Source of the DNA: an uncultured Bacillota bacterium
Lineage (GTDB): Bacteria; Bacillota; Clostridia; Peptostreptococcales; Anaerovoracaceae
Direction of reading: 5' to 3'
DNA length: 64,000 nt
Assembly: GCA_927441425.1 (NCBI GenBank)
Contig: CAKMKG010000034.1
Span: 31,872-95,871 of the forward strand
Within the stretch, counting starts at the first letter, position 1, and every line of letters starts with the position of its first letter. Under the pieces are notes generated by a model, which was given only the letters and a program-made list of their open reading frames with translations, was not told where the DNA came from and did no database searches. Below are positions 27,024 to 35,871 of this stretch, piece after piece. Both the position numbers and the translations under genes were made by a program.

Positions 27024-27746
27024 ATGAGCATATACGCTATAGCTGACCTGCATCTTTCCTTTTCTGCTGACAAGCCGATGGATATTTACGGAGGAGAGTG
27101 GGTCAATCATACAGAAAAGGTGAAGAAAAACTGGGAAGCTATGATTTTAGAGAAGGATACTGTGATCATCCCCGGCGATACTTCCTGGGCGCTGCGTTTT
27201 GAAGATGCTCTTGTTGATCTGAAGTGGATCAGCGAATTGCCAGGAAAGAAAGTTTTCATAAAAGGGAACCATGATCTCTGGTGGAATTCTGTGAATAGGT
27301 TGAACGCATTGTTTGAAAATATGTTTTTCCTGCAAAACAGCTTTTATGAGGCGGAAGGGTATGCAATCTGCGGCTCAAGAGGCTGGATCTGTCCGGGAGA
27401 TGACGATTTCACCGGACATGACGACAAGATATACAAACGGGAGCTTGGAAGATTGCGGTTGTCTCTAGAGGCCGCCGCCCAAGCGGGATATGGAAAGAAA
27501 GCCGTTAGGAGCGATGAAAGCCGCGGTAATATTTTGGGTGTGCTTCATTTTCCTGCGGCCAGCGAAAATATAAGGCGTTCGGGCTTCACCGAAATTTTTG
27601 AGGAATACGGTGCAGAAAAAGTGGTATACGGACATTTACATGGAAAAGATGCATATGGCAACGGGTTAAGGGGTATCAAGAATAAAATAGAATACATTCT
27701 GACTTCAGTGGATTATATCAAATGTATGCCATTGAAAATCGTTTAA
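27024..27746 (+). CDS. Calcineurin-like metallophosphoesterase
   Basis: 240 residues. Metal-binding motifs of the phosphoesterase fold in order: IADLHL (D-x-H), IIPGDTSW (GD), FIKGNHDLWW (GNHD), and VVYGHLHG (GHxH). The usual fourth motif residue pattern is complete. The exact substrate is unknown; related cytoplasmic proteins are annotated as serine/threonine phosphatase-like or cyclic-nucleotide phosphodiesterase-like. It has no signal peptide. Coupled to rmuC (stop at 27020, start 27024). Confidence 0.88.
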   Translation: MSIYAIADLHLSFSADKPMDIYGGEWVNHTEKVKKNWEAMILEKDTVIIPGDTSWALRFEDALVDLKWISELPGKKVFIKGNHDLWWNSVNRLNALFENMFFLQNSFYEAEGYAICGSRGWICPGDDDFTGHDDKIYKRELGRLRLSLEAAAQAGYGKKAVRSDESRGNILGVLHFPAASENIRRSGFTEIFEEYGAEKVVYGHLHGKDAYGNGLRGIKNKIEYILTSVDYIKCMPLKIV

Positions 27747-27786
27747 CCAGTGCAGAAGCGGCGAAGCCGCTAAGGGGGATAAAACT

Positions 27787-28953
27787 ATGAAAAGAGCTAT
27801 ATTGATCGTTTTAGACAGCTTAGGGATTGGAGCATTGCCGGACGCAGCGAAATACGGAGATGACGGAGCCCATACCCTGGATCATATCGCGGCTGCCATG
27901 CCGGAATTCAAAATACCCAATTTAGTAAAGCTGGGATTGGGGAGGATCGACGGCGTAACTAGGATCGAGAAGGAAACCAATCCCATCGGAGCCTTCGGCA
28001 GACTGTCTGAATTGTCAACAGGAAAAGATACCATTACAGGACACTGGGAAATTGCGGGATTATATACGGAGGTCCCCTTTAAAACATTTCCTGTATTTCC
28101 TGATGAATTCATGAAGGCCTATGAGCAGGCCATCGGAATGGAAACACTGGGAAATTATGCTGCATCGGGTACAGAAATTATTGAAACACTTGGCCCTGAC
28201 CATGAGAAAACAGGGAAACCAATCATCTATACCTCAGCAGACAGCGTATTCCAGATCGCAGCCAATACCGCTGTGATTCCATTGGAAAAGCTGTATCATC
28301 TCTGTGAAGTGGCAAGAGAGATGCTGGTCGGTGACATGCAGGTGGGAAGAGTCATTGCAAGACCGTATGTTTTGGAAAATGGGAAGCGGACAAGAACCTC
28401 CGATCGGAAGGATTATGCCGTGTCTCCAAGCGGTAAGACGATTCTCGACCAGATAAAGGATGCAGGTAAGACCGTCTATGCCATCGGAAAAATCAGTGAC
28501 ATTTTCAACGGGCAAGGCGTTAATATCTCCGTGCATACGGAAAGCAATCTGGACGGGATCGAGAAGACCATCGAAGCGATGCATGGGGATTTTGAAGGAT
28601 TTCTGTTTACCAATCTGGTGGATTTTGATTCAAAATATGGACACCGGCGGGAACCGGTAGGGTATGGAAAGGCAATTGAAGAATTTGACGAAAAACTTCC
28701 GGAAATTATGACTGCCATGAAGCAGGATGACATTCTCATCCTATGTGCAGATCATGGCAATGACCCGGTACATACCGGCTGGGACCATACCCGGGAGCAT
28801 GTGCCTGTCCTACTTTACGGAAAAGGGGTTAAGCCGGGCGTTGATCTGGGAACGCGCAAGAGCTTTGCAGATATCAGTGCAACCATTGCCGAGTATCTAA
28901 CGGTACCAAAGTCGGAAATCGGGGAGAGCTTCTTGAAGGAGATACTGAAATAA
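27787..28953 (+). CDS. deoB: Phosphopentomutase
   Basis: 388 residues, alkaline-phosphatase superfamily. Interconverts ribose/deoxyribose 1- and 5-phosphates in nucleoside salvage. Metal and active-site motifs: AILIVLDSLGIGALPDA (N-terminal Asp), DTITGHWEIAG with the phosphoacceptor Thr, TNLVDFDSKYGHRR, and LCADHGNDPVH/TRE. Start has AAGGGGG 10 bases upstream after a small GCGGCGAAGCCGC hairpin. It pairs functionally with the pyrimidine nucleoside phosphorylase downstream, which produces the sugar phosphate that DeoB converts. Confidence 0.96.
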   Translation: MKRAILIVLDSLGIGALPDAAKYGDDGAHTLDHIAAAMPEFKIPNLVKLGLGRIDGVTRIEKETNPIGAFGRLSELSTGKDTITGHWEIAGLYTEVPFKTFPVFPDEFMKAYEQAIGMETLGNYAASGTEIIETLGPDHEKTGKPIIYTSADSVFQIAANTAVIPLEKLYHLCEVAREMLVGDMQVGRVIARPYVLENGKRTRTSDRKDYAVSPSGKTILDQIKDAGKTVYAIGKISDIFNGQGVNISVHTESNLDGIEKTIEAMHGDFEGFLFTNLVDFDSKYGHRREPVGYGKAIEEFDEKLPEIMTAMKQDDILILCADHGNDPVHTGWDHTREHVPVLLYGKGVKPGVDLGTRKSFADISATIAEYLTVPKSEIGESFLKEILK

Positions 28954-29035
28954 GTATTTGCACGAAAACCGCCGCCTTTATGATGCTACGCATCCAAGTC
29001 GGTTACAGGTTTCACGGTTTTCTAAGTAAATACTT
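28952..29035 (+). other. Structured intergenic RNA element between deoB and pdp
   Basis: The outer stem AAGTATTT (28952-28959) pairs with AAATACTT (29028-29035); an inner stem GAAAACCG (28964-28971) pairs with CGGTTTTC (29015-29022); and a hairpin GATGC-TAC-GCATC (28982-28994) lies inside. It begins in the deoB stop codon and ends 38 bases before pdp. No T run follows. It does not match a purine riboswitch as far as I can see. Function could be mRNA processing or stabilisation between the two salvage genes. Confidence 0.5.
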
Positions 29036-29073
29036 CTTTCAGTTAGATAATCAACAAAGAGGAGATGTGAGAT

Positions 29074-30378
29074 ATGAATATGTACGATATTATATATAAA
29101 AAACGAGAGGGTGGTGCTCTGGATAAAGAGGAAATTGAGTTCTTTATCGATGGGTATACCAACGGCAGTATTCCAGATTATCAGGCCTCGGCACTTTTAA
29201 TGACAATCTTCTTCCAAAAGATGAGCAGGGAAGAGACCTATGCCCTGACGACATCCATGAAGAATTCAGGAGATATTGTTGATCTTTCGGAGATTGAAGG
29301 AATCAAGGTAGATAAGCACAGTACGGGAGGAGTCGGTGACAAAACCACTCTGGTGGTCGGACCTTTGGCAGCGGCCTGTGGCGTACCCATTGCAAAAATG
29401 TCCGGAAGAGGACTTGGCTTCACCGGTGGTACCGTTGACAAGATGGAGTCGATCCCCGGATTCAAAACCACATTGGAAGCAAATGAATTTATATCCCTTG
29501 TGAATAGAGTCGGACTGTCTGTCATCGGCCAGACAGCCCATATCGCACCTGCAGATAAAAAACTGTACGCCTTGAGAGACGTAACAGCAACCGTAGACAA
29601 TCTCAGCCTGATCACCTCTAGTATTATGAGCAAAAAGCTCGCATCGGGCAGCGACGCCATCGTCCTTGATGTAAAATGTGGCAACGGCGCTTTCATGGAA
29701 CGATTGGAAGACGCCTGCGAGTTGGGTGAACTCATGGTGGAAATCGGAAAGGCCGACGGAAAAAAGACAATTGCTGTGATTACGGATATGAATCAGCCTT
29801 TGGGTCTGGCAGTGGGCAACAGTCTTGAGGTCATTGAGGCCATAGAAACCCTGAAAGGTAAGGGTCCAAAGGATATCACGGAGCTTTCACTCATTCTGGC
29901 CTCCCATATGATCTACGCAGGTGAAAAGGCAGATTCTCCGGAAGAAGGCTACCAAATGGCACAGCAGGCATTGGAGAGCGGTGCAGCGTTGAAAAAGTTT
30001 GCTGAATTCATCGTCGGTCAAGGTGGTGATCCTAAGGTGATCGACGATCACACCTTATTCCCGAGACCATCCTGTTTTTCTGAAATACATTCGGAAGTCG
30101 ACGGCTTCGTTGGAGCCATCGAAGCCCGGGCAATCGGTCTCGCTTCCCAGCATTCCGGTGCAGGCAGAGCAACGAAGGAGGACCTCATCGATCTTTCCGC
30201 AGGAATTATGCTATACAAGAAAGTTGGTGATTCTGTGCAAAGGGGAGATCTCCTGGCAACCGTCTATGGTAATGATCAAGCGCGTGTTGATAGAGGAGCA
30301 CAGGAGGCAGCGGCTGCCTTTCTTATACAGGACAGCCAGCCGAAGGAGAACGCTCTTGTGAAAAGGGTAATCCAGTAA
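29074..30378 (+). CDS. pdp: Pyrimidine-nucleoside phosphorylase
   Basis: 434 residues. Phosphorolysis of uridine, thymidine and deoxyuridine. Family motifs: STGGVGDKTTLVVGPLAAACG (phosphate site), KMSGRGLGFTGGTVDKMESIPGF, the PADKKLYALRDVTATVD loop, and SSIMSKKLASG. The C-terminal DUF-like cap with AGRATKEDLIDLSAGI is complete. A DeoA/TrpD-fold enzyme unrelated to the TrpD earlier in sequence role. RBS GAGGAG is well placed before ATG 29074. Works with DeoB in salvage; no cytidine deaminase is nearby. Confidence 0.95.
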   Translation: MNMYDIIYKKREGGALDKEEIEFFIDGYTNGSIPDYQASALLMTIFFQKMSREETYALTTSMKNSGDIVDLSEIEGIKVDKHSTGGVGDKTTLVVGPLAAACGVPIAKMSGRGLGFTGGTVDKMESIPGFKTTLEANEFISLVNRVGLSVIGQTAHIAPADKKLYALRDVTATVDNLSLITSSIMSKKLASGSDAIVLDVKCGNGAFMERLEDACELGELMVEIGKADGKKTIAVITDMNQPLGLAVGNSLEVIEAIETLKGKGPKDITELSLILASHMIYAGEKADSPEEGYQMAQQALESGAALKKFAEFIVGQGGDPKVIDDHTLFPRPSCFSEIHSEVDGFVGAIEARAIGLASQHSGAGRATKEDLIDLSAGIMLYKKVGDSVQRGDLLATVYGNDQARVDRGAQEAAAAFLIQDSQPKENALVKRVIQ

Positions 30379-30421
30379 AGGAATATCAGATCAATGCATG
30401 TTAAGCGTTGAAATGAGTCAT

Positions 30422-30480
30422 AAAACCCCCAAAACATCCATATGTTATAACAGAGGATAGATTGATGTGAGGGGGTTTTT
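30422..30480 (+). terminator. Hairpin between pdp and dacF that hides the dacF ribosome site
   Basis: AAAACCCCC (30423-30431) pairs with GGGGGTTTT (30471-30479), with ACATC/GATGT inside, and a T run that ends right at the dacF ATG (30481). The GAGGGGG that would bind the ribosome for dacF is part of the 3' arm. It may be the pdp terminator, a translational switch for dacF, or both. Confidence 0.55.
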
Positions 30481-31776
30481 ATGTTGCATAAATATAACGA
30501 GGCGAAAAAAATTTCTACATCCGAACGTTTTCTACGGATGCGCTATAGAAAAATAGTGTTCCTGCTTGTGGTCAACCTGATCATTACGATGGTGCCATGT
30601 GCAGTAAGTGCAGAAGATGAAGTTTTAACCGAAGTGATTTCAAGCGCAGAAGAAGTAATGGGAACAGTTCTCCCCACCTCCATTACCGGTGGTGCAATTG
30701 GGATGATCGTGGATGCAAAATCTGCGATCCTTATTGATGCAGCAACCGGAACGGTATTGTTTGAACAAAATTCACATGATCGATTGCCTCCTGCCAGTGT
30801 GACAAAGGTTATGACCATGCTCCTGATCATGGAAGCCATTGATAGGGGACAGATGACGCTGGAGGACGAGATTACGATCAGCGAAAAAGCTGCCAGCATG
30901 GGGGGCAGCCAGATGTATATGGAGCCGGGAGAACAGCAGAAGCTGGAAACTTTGATGATGGGTATCGCCATCGCGAGTGCAAATGATGCCTGCGTTGCAG
31001 CGGCGGAATATCACTCGGGTACGGTAGAAATCTTTGTTGAAAACATGAATAAGAGAGCAGCTGAGCTTGGAATGGTTGATACCAATTTTGTAAATACCAA
31101 TGGGCTTCCGGTAGCCAATCACTACTCCAGCGCATATGATATAGCATTGATGTCAAAAGAATTGGTGAAACACAATAAGATTCAGGATTGGTTCAGTATC
31201 TGGATGACTAACATAACGGTAGGCCTTCCGGGGAAAAAGCAGACGGAGCTTGGTTTGACCAATACCAATCGACTGATTAAAACATATCCGGGCGCAACGG
31301 GGATTAAAACTGGATTTACGCAGGAAGCCGGATATTGTCTCTCTGCCGCCGCACAAAAGGGTGATTTGAATTTGATTGCCGTTATTATGGGAAGCACTAC
31401 ATCGAAACTGAGATTTTCTGAGGCATCAAAGCTGCTGGATTATGGGTTTGCAAATTATGATTCGGTAAAGCTGGCGGAAAAAGGGGAACCGATGGGACTG
31501 GTGGTCATTGAGAAAGGCTCTCCCAACCTTGTGAATGCGGTGGCGCCTGAAAACATCAGCGTTCTGGTGAAAAAAGGTCAGAAGGATACCATCCGGGGAG
31601 AACTTGTATTTGATGATACCATCTCCGCTCCAATTGCCAGGGGAGATCAGCTTGGAGAATTGGTTGTTTTTCAAAAAGACAACGAAATATCAAGATATCC
31701 TGTTGTGGCAGAAGAAAATGTTGAGAAAGCCAGTTTGATGCAGATTTATTTGAGGATGATAAAAACCTTGGCATAA
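30481..31776 (+). CDS. dacF: D-alanyl-D-alanine carboxypeptidase (DacF-type penicillin-binding protein)
   Basis: 431 residues, class C low-molecular-weight PBP that trims terminal D-Ala from peptidoglycan stems. Signal peptide after a basic leader (RYRKIVFLLVVNLIITMVPCAVSA, cleavage near AVSA-E). Catalytic motifs: Ser106-x-x-Lys109 in PPASVTKV, Ser166-x-Asn168 in IASANDACVA, and KTG (276-278) in GIKTGFTQEAG. The C-terminal PBP5-associated beta domain ends in a short amphipathic stretch (MQIYLRMIKTLA) for membrane association. The start is 30481, with GAGGGGG at good distance; ATG 30538 lacks a ribosome site. dacF is sporulation-linked in Bacillus; here it may be housekeeping. Confidence 0.92.
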   Translation: MLHKYNEAKKISTSERFLRMRYRKIVFLLVVNLIITMVPCAVSAEDEVLTEVISSAEEVMGTVLPTSITGGAIGMIVDAKSAILIDAATGTVLFEQNSHDRLPPASVTKVMTMLLIMEAIDRGQMTLEDEITISEKAASMGGSQMYMEPGEQQKLETLMMGIAIASANDACVAAAEYHSGTVEIFVENMNKRAAELGMVDTNFVNTNGLPVANHYSSAYDIALMSKELVKHNKIQDWFSIWMTNITVGLPGKKQTELGLTNTNRLIKTYPGATGIKTGFTQEAGYCLSAAAQKGDLNLIAVIMGSTTSKLRFSEASKLLDYGFANYDSVKLAEKGEPMGLVVIEKGSPNLVNAVAPENISVLVKKGQKDTIRGELVFDDTISAPIARGDQLGELVVFQKDNEISRYPVVAEENVEKASLMQIYLRMIKTLA

Positions 31777-31805
31777 AAAACCATTAAGAGGAGGTTAAGT
31801 AAAGA

Positions 31806-32063
31806 ATGAATGAATACGTGATCGCTTTTTCTTCCTACTACAGGGCAGTCTATGCACAGGAAAAGCTACAAGAATCCGGAATTCAATCAACCCTGAAAAA
31901 AATACCGCCCAATCTCTTAAAAACCTGTGGATATGCGGTCCATTTAAAAACAAATACCATCTATGGGACCTTAGATATCTTGAAAAAGAATCAGATCATA
32001 GACAGAGGCGTCTATTTGATTGAATATGAAAATGGAGTAATTAATTATAAGCTATTCGCTTAA
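31806..32063 (+). CDS. DUF3343 (putative Se/S carrier-like) protein
   Basis: 85 residues, no signal peptide. The layout matches DUF3343: hydrophobic-face start EYVIAFSSYYRAVYAQEKLQ, then IPPNLLKTCGYAVHLKT with a single conserved Cys, ending in a beta-rich tail. Such proteins are encoded beside selenium and sulfur metabolism genes in many Clostridia, and a carrier function was proposed; no sel genes are in this window. RBS GAGGAGG about 11 bases upstream. It follows dacF by 29 bases and is closed by a strong terminator. Confidence 0.75.
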   Translation: MNEYVIAFSSYYRAVYAQEKLQESGIQSTLKKIPPNLLKTCGYAVHLKTNTIYGTLDILKKNQIIDRGVYLIEYENGVINYKLFA

Positions 32064-32105
32064 TCAAAAAGGCTGTATCACGCTAGGTGAATACAGCCTT
32101 TTTGA
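32064..32105 (+). terminator. Strong intrinsic terminator
   Basis: TCAAAAAGGCTGTAT (32064-32078) and ATACAGCCTTTTTGA (32091-32105) are perfect 15-bp inverted repeats with a 12-base loop. It separates the dacF group from the pilus locus and would work in both directions. Confidence 0.93.
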
Positions 32106-32175
32106 TGGGCAGAACGCCCATACTGCCAAAATGACGAAATAGAAGTAATAATACGTTGAAATATGTCGATATTTG

Positions 32176-32204
32176 TTGCATAAACACCCTGCAAGTTGTA
32201 TAAT
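32176..32204 (+). promoter_or_regulatory. SigA promoter of the pilus operon
   Basis: TTGCAT (32176-32181) and TATAAT (32199-32204) with a 17-base spacer. The 45-base leader to pilC is too short for a riboswitch such as the c-di-GMP type found before some clostridial pilus operons. Confidence 0.7.
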
Positions 32205-32258
32205 TAATCATCGAAATTCCCTGAAAATAGGCATTTTTGGATTACAGGAGGGCTGCAA

Positions 32259-33464
32259 ATGCAGGAGTACATATGTACAGTCAAAAAGAGCAATGGTAAT
32301 CTCATAAAAAAATATATTGTCAAAGCAGATAATGAGTCGGCTCTGGCTATGCAGATTAAGTCAAATAAATTGTTTCTGGTAGATTACAAGGTGAAAGAGG
32401 TTCGTAAGGACATCGTCGGCGGAACAAAAATAACCCTTTCTTCGAAAGATATTGCGATCCTATGTAGACAGCTCTCATCCATGCTTGTATCCGGCGTAAC
32501 CTTGGTCAAGGCGTTAAATATACTCTACCTGCAGATGGAGAAGAAAAATATCAAGGAATGCATCAAGCGGTTATATGAATCAGTGCAGAGAGGAGACCAG
32601 TTTTCAGAGGCAGTTAGGAAGCAGACAGGAGTTTTCCCTGAAATCATGACTAGCATGATTGAGGCTGGCGAGGCCAGCGGCAAGTTGGATCACGTTGTGG
32701 CCAAGCTCGCGGATCAATTTGAAAAAGATACAAAGCTGAAAGCAAAGATCCAATCCGCGATGACGTATCCGATCATTTTGGCCTGCCTTGCCGTGGCTGT
32801 CGTGCTTATTCTGGTGACGCAGGTGCTTCCGATTTTTATGGGAATGTTTGCGGAAAATGGGGCGGAACTGCCTCTTCCAACACAGATTCTCGTTGCCTTC
32901 GCAGATATATTGAGAGGCTACTGGCATATGATCATCATCGGCATCATCACGCTGACATTACTGATCAAAAGCTATTTGGGAACAGAAAATGGACTTAAGA
33001 AATGGCATGAACTGGAGCTGAAAATTCCTATTGTGAACAGCACCATTGTGAAAATCTCGGCAGTTCGGTTTACAAGAACACTTTCTACTCTGCTATCCAG
33101 TGGCATGTCCCTGATACAAGCACTTGAGATTGTAATCAAGGTTGTTGGAAACCGGGTTGTGATGGATGGACTTATGATTACAAAAGAAGATATCCGTAGA
33201 GGGATGAGTCTTTCTCAGTCCCTGCGAAAGGTATCTGCACTCCCGCCTATGGTCTACTCCATGATCGGGATTGGAGAGGAATCAGGAACCATAGAGTCCA
33301 TGCTGGAAAAATGTGCAGACTATTATGAAGACGAAGTTGAAAATGCAATCCAGCGGCTTGTGACGCTCATGGAGCCGCTGCTGATTATTATCATGGGAGT
33401 AGTTGTGGGGTTTATTGTTATTTCAATGCTACTGCCTATTCTGGATCTTTACGGAACAATGTAA
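32259..33464 (+). CDS. pilC: Type IV pilus inner-membrane platform protein PilC
   Basis: 401 residues, two GspF/PilC domains (about 65-190 and 265-390), each helical with the family motifs LCRQLSSMLVSGVTLVKAL and FTRTLSTLLSSGMSLIQALEI. Membrane segments near 167-187, 215-235 and 370-395. It is the platform that transmits motion from the PilB and PilT ATPases to the pilus. RBS AGGAGGG; first gene of a run of seven plus-strand pilus genes. Unusually, pilB and pilT are not adjacent but 12 kb downstream. Confidence 0.93.
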   Translation: MQEYICTVKKSNGNLIKKYIVKADNESALAMQIKSNKLFLVDYKVKEVRKDIVGGTKITLSSKDIAILCRQLSSMLVSGVTLVKALNILYLQMEKKNIKECIKRLYESVQRGDQFSEAVRKQTGVFPEIMTSMIEAGEASGKLDHVVAKLADQFEKDTKLKAKIQSAMTYPIILACLAVAVVLILVTQVLPIFMGMFAENGAELPLPTQILVAFADILRGYWHMIIIGIITLTLLIKSYLGTENGLKKWHELELKIPIVNSTIVKISAVRFTRTLSTLLSSGMSLIQALEIVIKVVGNRVVMDGLMITKEDIRRGMSLSQSLRKVSALPPMVYSMIGIGEESGTIESMLEKCADYYEDEVENAIQRLVTLMEPLLIIIMGVVVGFIVISMLLPILDLYGTM

Positions 33465-33494
33465 TAACTGAAAATGATAAAGGAGGGAACTCAT

Positions 33495-34529
33495 TTGAGC
33501 AATAAAATATCCATTGATATTGGCAGTAGATATCTGCATATCGCCGAGGGAGATTACCAAAAGGGGATTTTGACCGTACAAAACAGCCAGAGCTTTGAAC
33601 TTCCGCAAAACTGTCTTGACGCTGAATCAGTAACAGGGTCTGAGGCGCTGGCTGAAATGATCACAACCTCTCTCAGAGCTGGTGAGTTCAGAGCAAGGGA
33701 CGTCATCCTCACCATTAACGCCACTCATGCGATTATTAGAGAGCTTGATTTGCCGAAATCAAAACCGAAGGAACTGGACAGCATGGTAAAGAATGAAATG
33801 CACCAGACGTTTCACATTTTGAATACGGATATCATCCAATACAAGGAAATCGGTAAAACTTCCGACATCGACGGCGTTACTCTTGATCGTTATCGGGTTG
33901 CGGCTATTGATAAAGATTTTGTTGACGGTTACAATAACATTCTGGATCGAACGCATCTGAAAGCTATAGCGATGGATATCAATATCAATGCGATAGACAA
34001 GCTTTTGAGTTGGGCTGAGACCGTCAATGATACAAAGCTGGGAGAGAAAGGTGTGATGCTGATCGATTTCGGCCATTCAGTGTTGACGGTTTACATCTAT
34101 TCGGAAGATCAGACGTTGTTCTATCGGCATCTCAATATCGGATCCGCAGAAATCGACAGTATCTTGAAAAATACGTTCTATAAAACGGATATTGAAGCAA
34201 GGACCTTTAAAGAAAAAATAAACTTTTTCGACCAGAGTGATGATTCAGAACCTTATTTTGAAGCCTTGAAACCTTTCTTCTATCACATGAGTGATGAGGT
34301 AAGAAAGCTGTCCACCTTCTATATTAACAGATCGAAAGGCAACAGCATCGGCTCCTGTTTCTTATTCGGACAAGGAAGTGAACTGCCCGGACTCGCCGAT
34401 TACTGGAGTACAAACCTGAACCTGCCGACTGAAAAGTTGCTGTCGGTCAGCAAAGGAAACTCCAAGGTCACGATTCAAAACCCAGCACATCTGAATGCCA
34501 TTGCTGCATTAATCAGACATCAGAAATAG
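33495..34529 (+). CDS. pilM: Type IV pilus biogenesis protein PilM (actin-like ATPase fold)
   Basis: About 344 residues. The ribosome site AAAGGAGGG (33479-33487) points to a TTG start at 33495 (LSNKISIDIGSRYLHIAEG), and the ATG at 33474 overlaps that site. Actin-like phosphate-1 motif ISIDIGSRYLHI, adenosine/phosphate-2 motif GVMLIDFGHSVLTV, and CFLFGQGSELPG as the third motif. PilM is a cytoplasmic protein bound to the N terminus of PilN, linking PilN/PilO to PilB. Position between pilC and pilN fits. Confidence 0.88.
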   Translation: MSNKISIDIGSRYLHIAEGDYQKGILTVQNSQSFELPQNCLDAESVTGSEALAEMITTSLRAGEFRARDVILTINATHAIIRELDLPKSKPKELDSMVKNEMHQTFHILNTDIIQYKEIGKTSDIDGVTLDRYRVAAIDKDFVDGYNNILDRTHLKAIAMDININAIDKLLSWAETVNDTKLGEKGVMLIDFGHSVLTVYIYSEDQTLFYRHLNIGSAEIDSILKNTFYKTDIEARTFKEKINFFDQSDDSEPYFEALKPFFYHMSDEVRKLSTFYINRSKGNSIGSCFLFGQGSELPGLADYWSTNLNLPTEKLLSVSKGNSKVTIQNPAHLNAIAALIRHQK

Positions 34530-34541
34530 GAGGATGCAGAC

Positions 34542-35099
34542 ATGAGAGATTTTAATTTCTTTGAAGCTTATCAAATGAAAAGGGGACTTGGCTTCAACGC
34601 CAAATCACCTGTTTTCCTTGGAATTCTTGTCATATTACTGATCTTAGCCTCCAGTGGGTCATTGCTCATCCGGAACGTTGTACTTGCCGCAAATCTTTCT
34701 GCAGAGGCAGCAGAGTTGCAGGATATCCAGATGAGCGAGGAATATCAAGAAGCTAATCGGCTTCAGAAAGCCATCGGTGCTATGCAAGATTACGATCAAT
34801 ATGCCTCTTCCGCCCTCAGCAGAATCGAGGAAGGAGATATTCTGAATACGGAGTTTTTAAGGATGCTATCTCAGGCAATGCCTTCTGCCGTTTCGTTGGA
34901 AAGCGCAAGTTTGACCAGACAGTCCGCTTCTTTTGCTTTCCGTGCTCCAAACCGCAAGGCCGCTGCAGAGCTTATGGATAGTCTGGAACATTCCGGACTG
35001 TTTTTACAGACTTCTCTCCTCTCAGTAAGTTCAGAAACGGATGTTCCTGGATATAAAGCAGAAATTAGCGGCGTGATAAAGGCAGGTGAAGAAGAATGA
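34542..35099 (+). CDS. pilN: Type IV pilus assembly protein PilN
   Basis: 185 residues. N-terminal PilM-binding stretch DFNFFEAYQMKR (the INLLP-like equivalent), one membrane segment (about 26-48, FLGILVILLILASSGSLLI), a coiled coil and a ferredoxin-like C-terminal domain. Forms the PilM-N-O platform around PilC. RBS AGGAGG 9 bases upstream. Overlaps pilO by four bases (ATGA). Confidence 0.85.
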   Translation: MRDFNFFEAYQMKRGLGFNAKSPVFLGILVILLILASSGSLLIRNVVLAANLSAEAAELQDIQMSEEYQEANRLQKAIGAMQDYDQYASSALSRIEEGDILNTEFLRMLSQAMPSAVSLESASLTRQSASFAFRAPNRKAAAELMDSLEHSGLFLQTSLLSVSSETDVPGYKAEISGVIKAGEEE

Positions 35100-35848
35100 A
35101 AATGTTTTCCAATTTGAGCGGGCGGGATCGGAATCTCCTCATGGTGCTTCTTGTCGCCGTAGTCTTTTATCTTTGCTACAGCATGATTATAGCTCCCTCT
35201 CTGGAGTCTGCTACAATTTTAAAGGAAGAGGCAGCTTCGATAAAGAGTGAACTGGATAGAGCCAAAGACCTCATAGGAAGGGAAGAGGAATTGGGAAAAC
35301 AGGCAGCAGGTTTGCGTGAAGCGCTAGCCGATAAATACTCTGTCTTCTTTGCGGATTTAAATCAGTCACGGCTTCTTTACAAGTTGGATACTCTGATGCT
35401 GAACGCGGGGATTACTGTGTCTTCTTATATTCCTTCGCCGGAAACAGCGGCTCCTGTTCCTTTGGAACAGGGTTCTTTCCTACCGGTAAACTATCCTCTT
35501 TTGGATTTGGCGAAAGAGATCCAGCCCTCCCTGCATCAGCAGGAAGGTTTATCAGCTGAGGAAACCAATGGTATGGATGAAGGTGCGTCGGATATGATTC
35601 CCGGTGCGGATATTACCTTCGTCTTTGAAAATTCGACTTACGAAAGTGTATACGCTTTTATCAACGCAGTAGAGATGATGAACAAAACCGTACGGCTTAA
35701 AAATATAGATATTACAAAAGATGAAACAGGCATTAGCGGACAGCTGATCTTTGGTTTCTATTCTCTCCCGACCCTTGAAGAAAAGAAGAAGGATGAACTG
35801 AAATTCGATCCTGTCCTGCCAAAAGGAAAGGCAAATCCATTTCAATAA
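35096..35848 (+). CDS. pilO: Type IV pilus assembly protein PilO
   Basis: 250 residues. One membrane segment near the N terminus (about 14-32, NLLMVLLVAVVFYLCYSMI), a coiled-coil region (LKEEAASIKSELDRAKD...), and a ferredoxin-like C-terminal domain with an acidic linker. It forms heterodimers with PilN. It is start-stop coupled to pilN upstream and to a PilX-like gene downstream. Identification rests on topology and gene order because PilO sequence conservation is low. Confidence 0.83.
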   Translation: MKMFSNLSGRDRNLLMVLLVAVVFYLCYSMIIAPSLESATILKEEAASIKSELDRAKDLIGREEELGKQAAGLREALADKYSVFFADLNQSRLLYKLDTLMLNAGITVSSYIPSPETAAPVPLEQGSFLPVNYPLLDLAKEIQPSLHQQEGLSAEETNGMDEGASDMIPGADITFVFENSTYESVYAFINAVEMMNKTVRLKNIDITKDETGISGQLIFGFYSLPTLEEKKKDELKFDPVLPKGKANPFQ

Positions 35849-35871
35849 TGGAAAGAAGGAGGGAGGCCTCT

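Noticed and set aside
27758..27770. Hairpin GCGGCGAAGCCGC before deoB
   Set aside because: Short and without a T run; likely only a minor mRNA structure.
32205..32258. Possible c-di-GMP riboswitch before pilC
   Set aside because: The leader between the promoter and pilC is about 45-50 bases, too short, and I see none of the conserved core of either c-di-GMP class.
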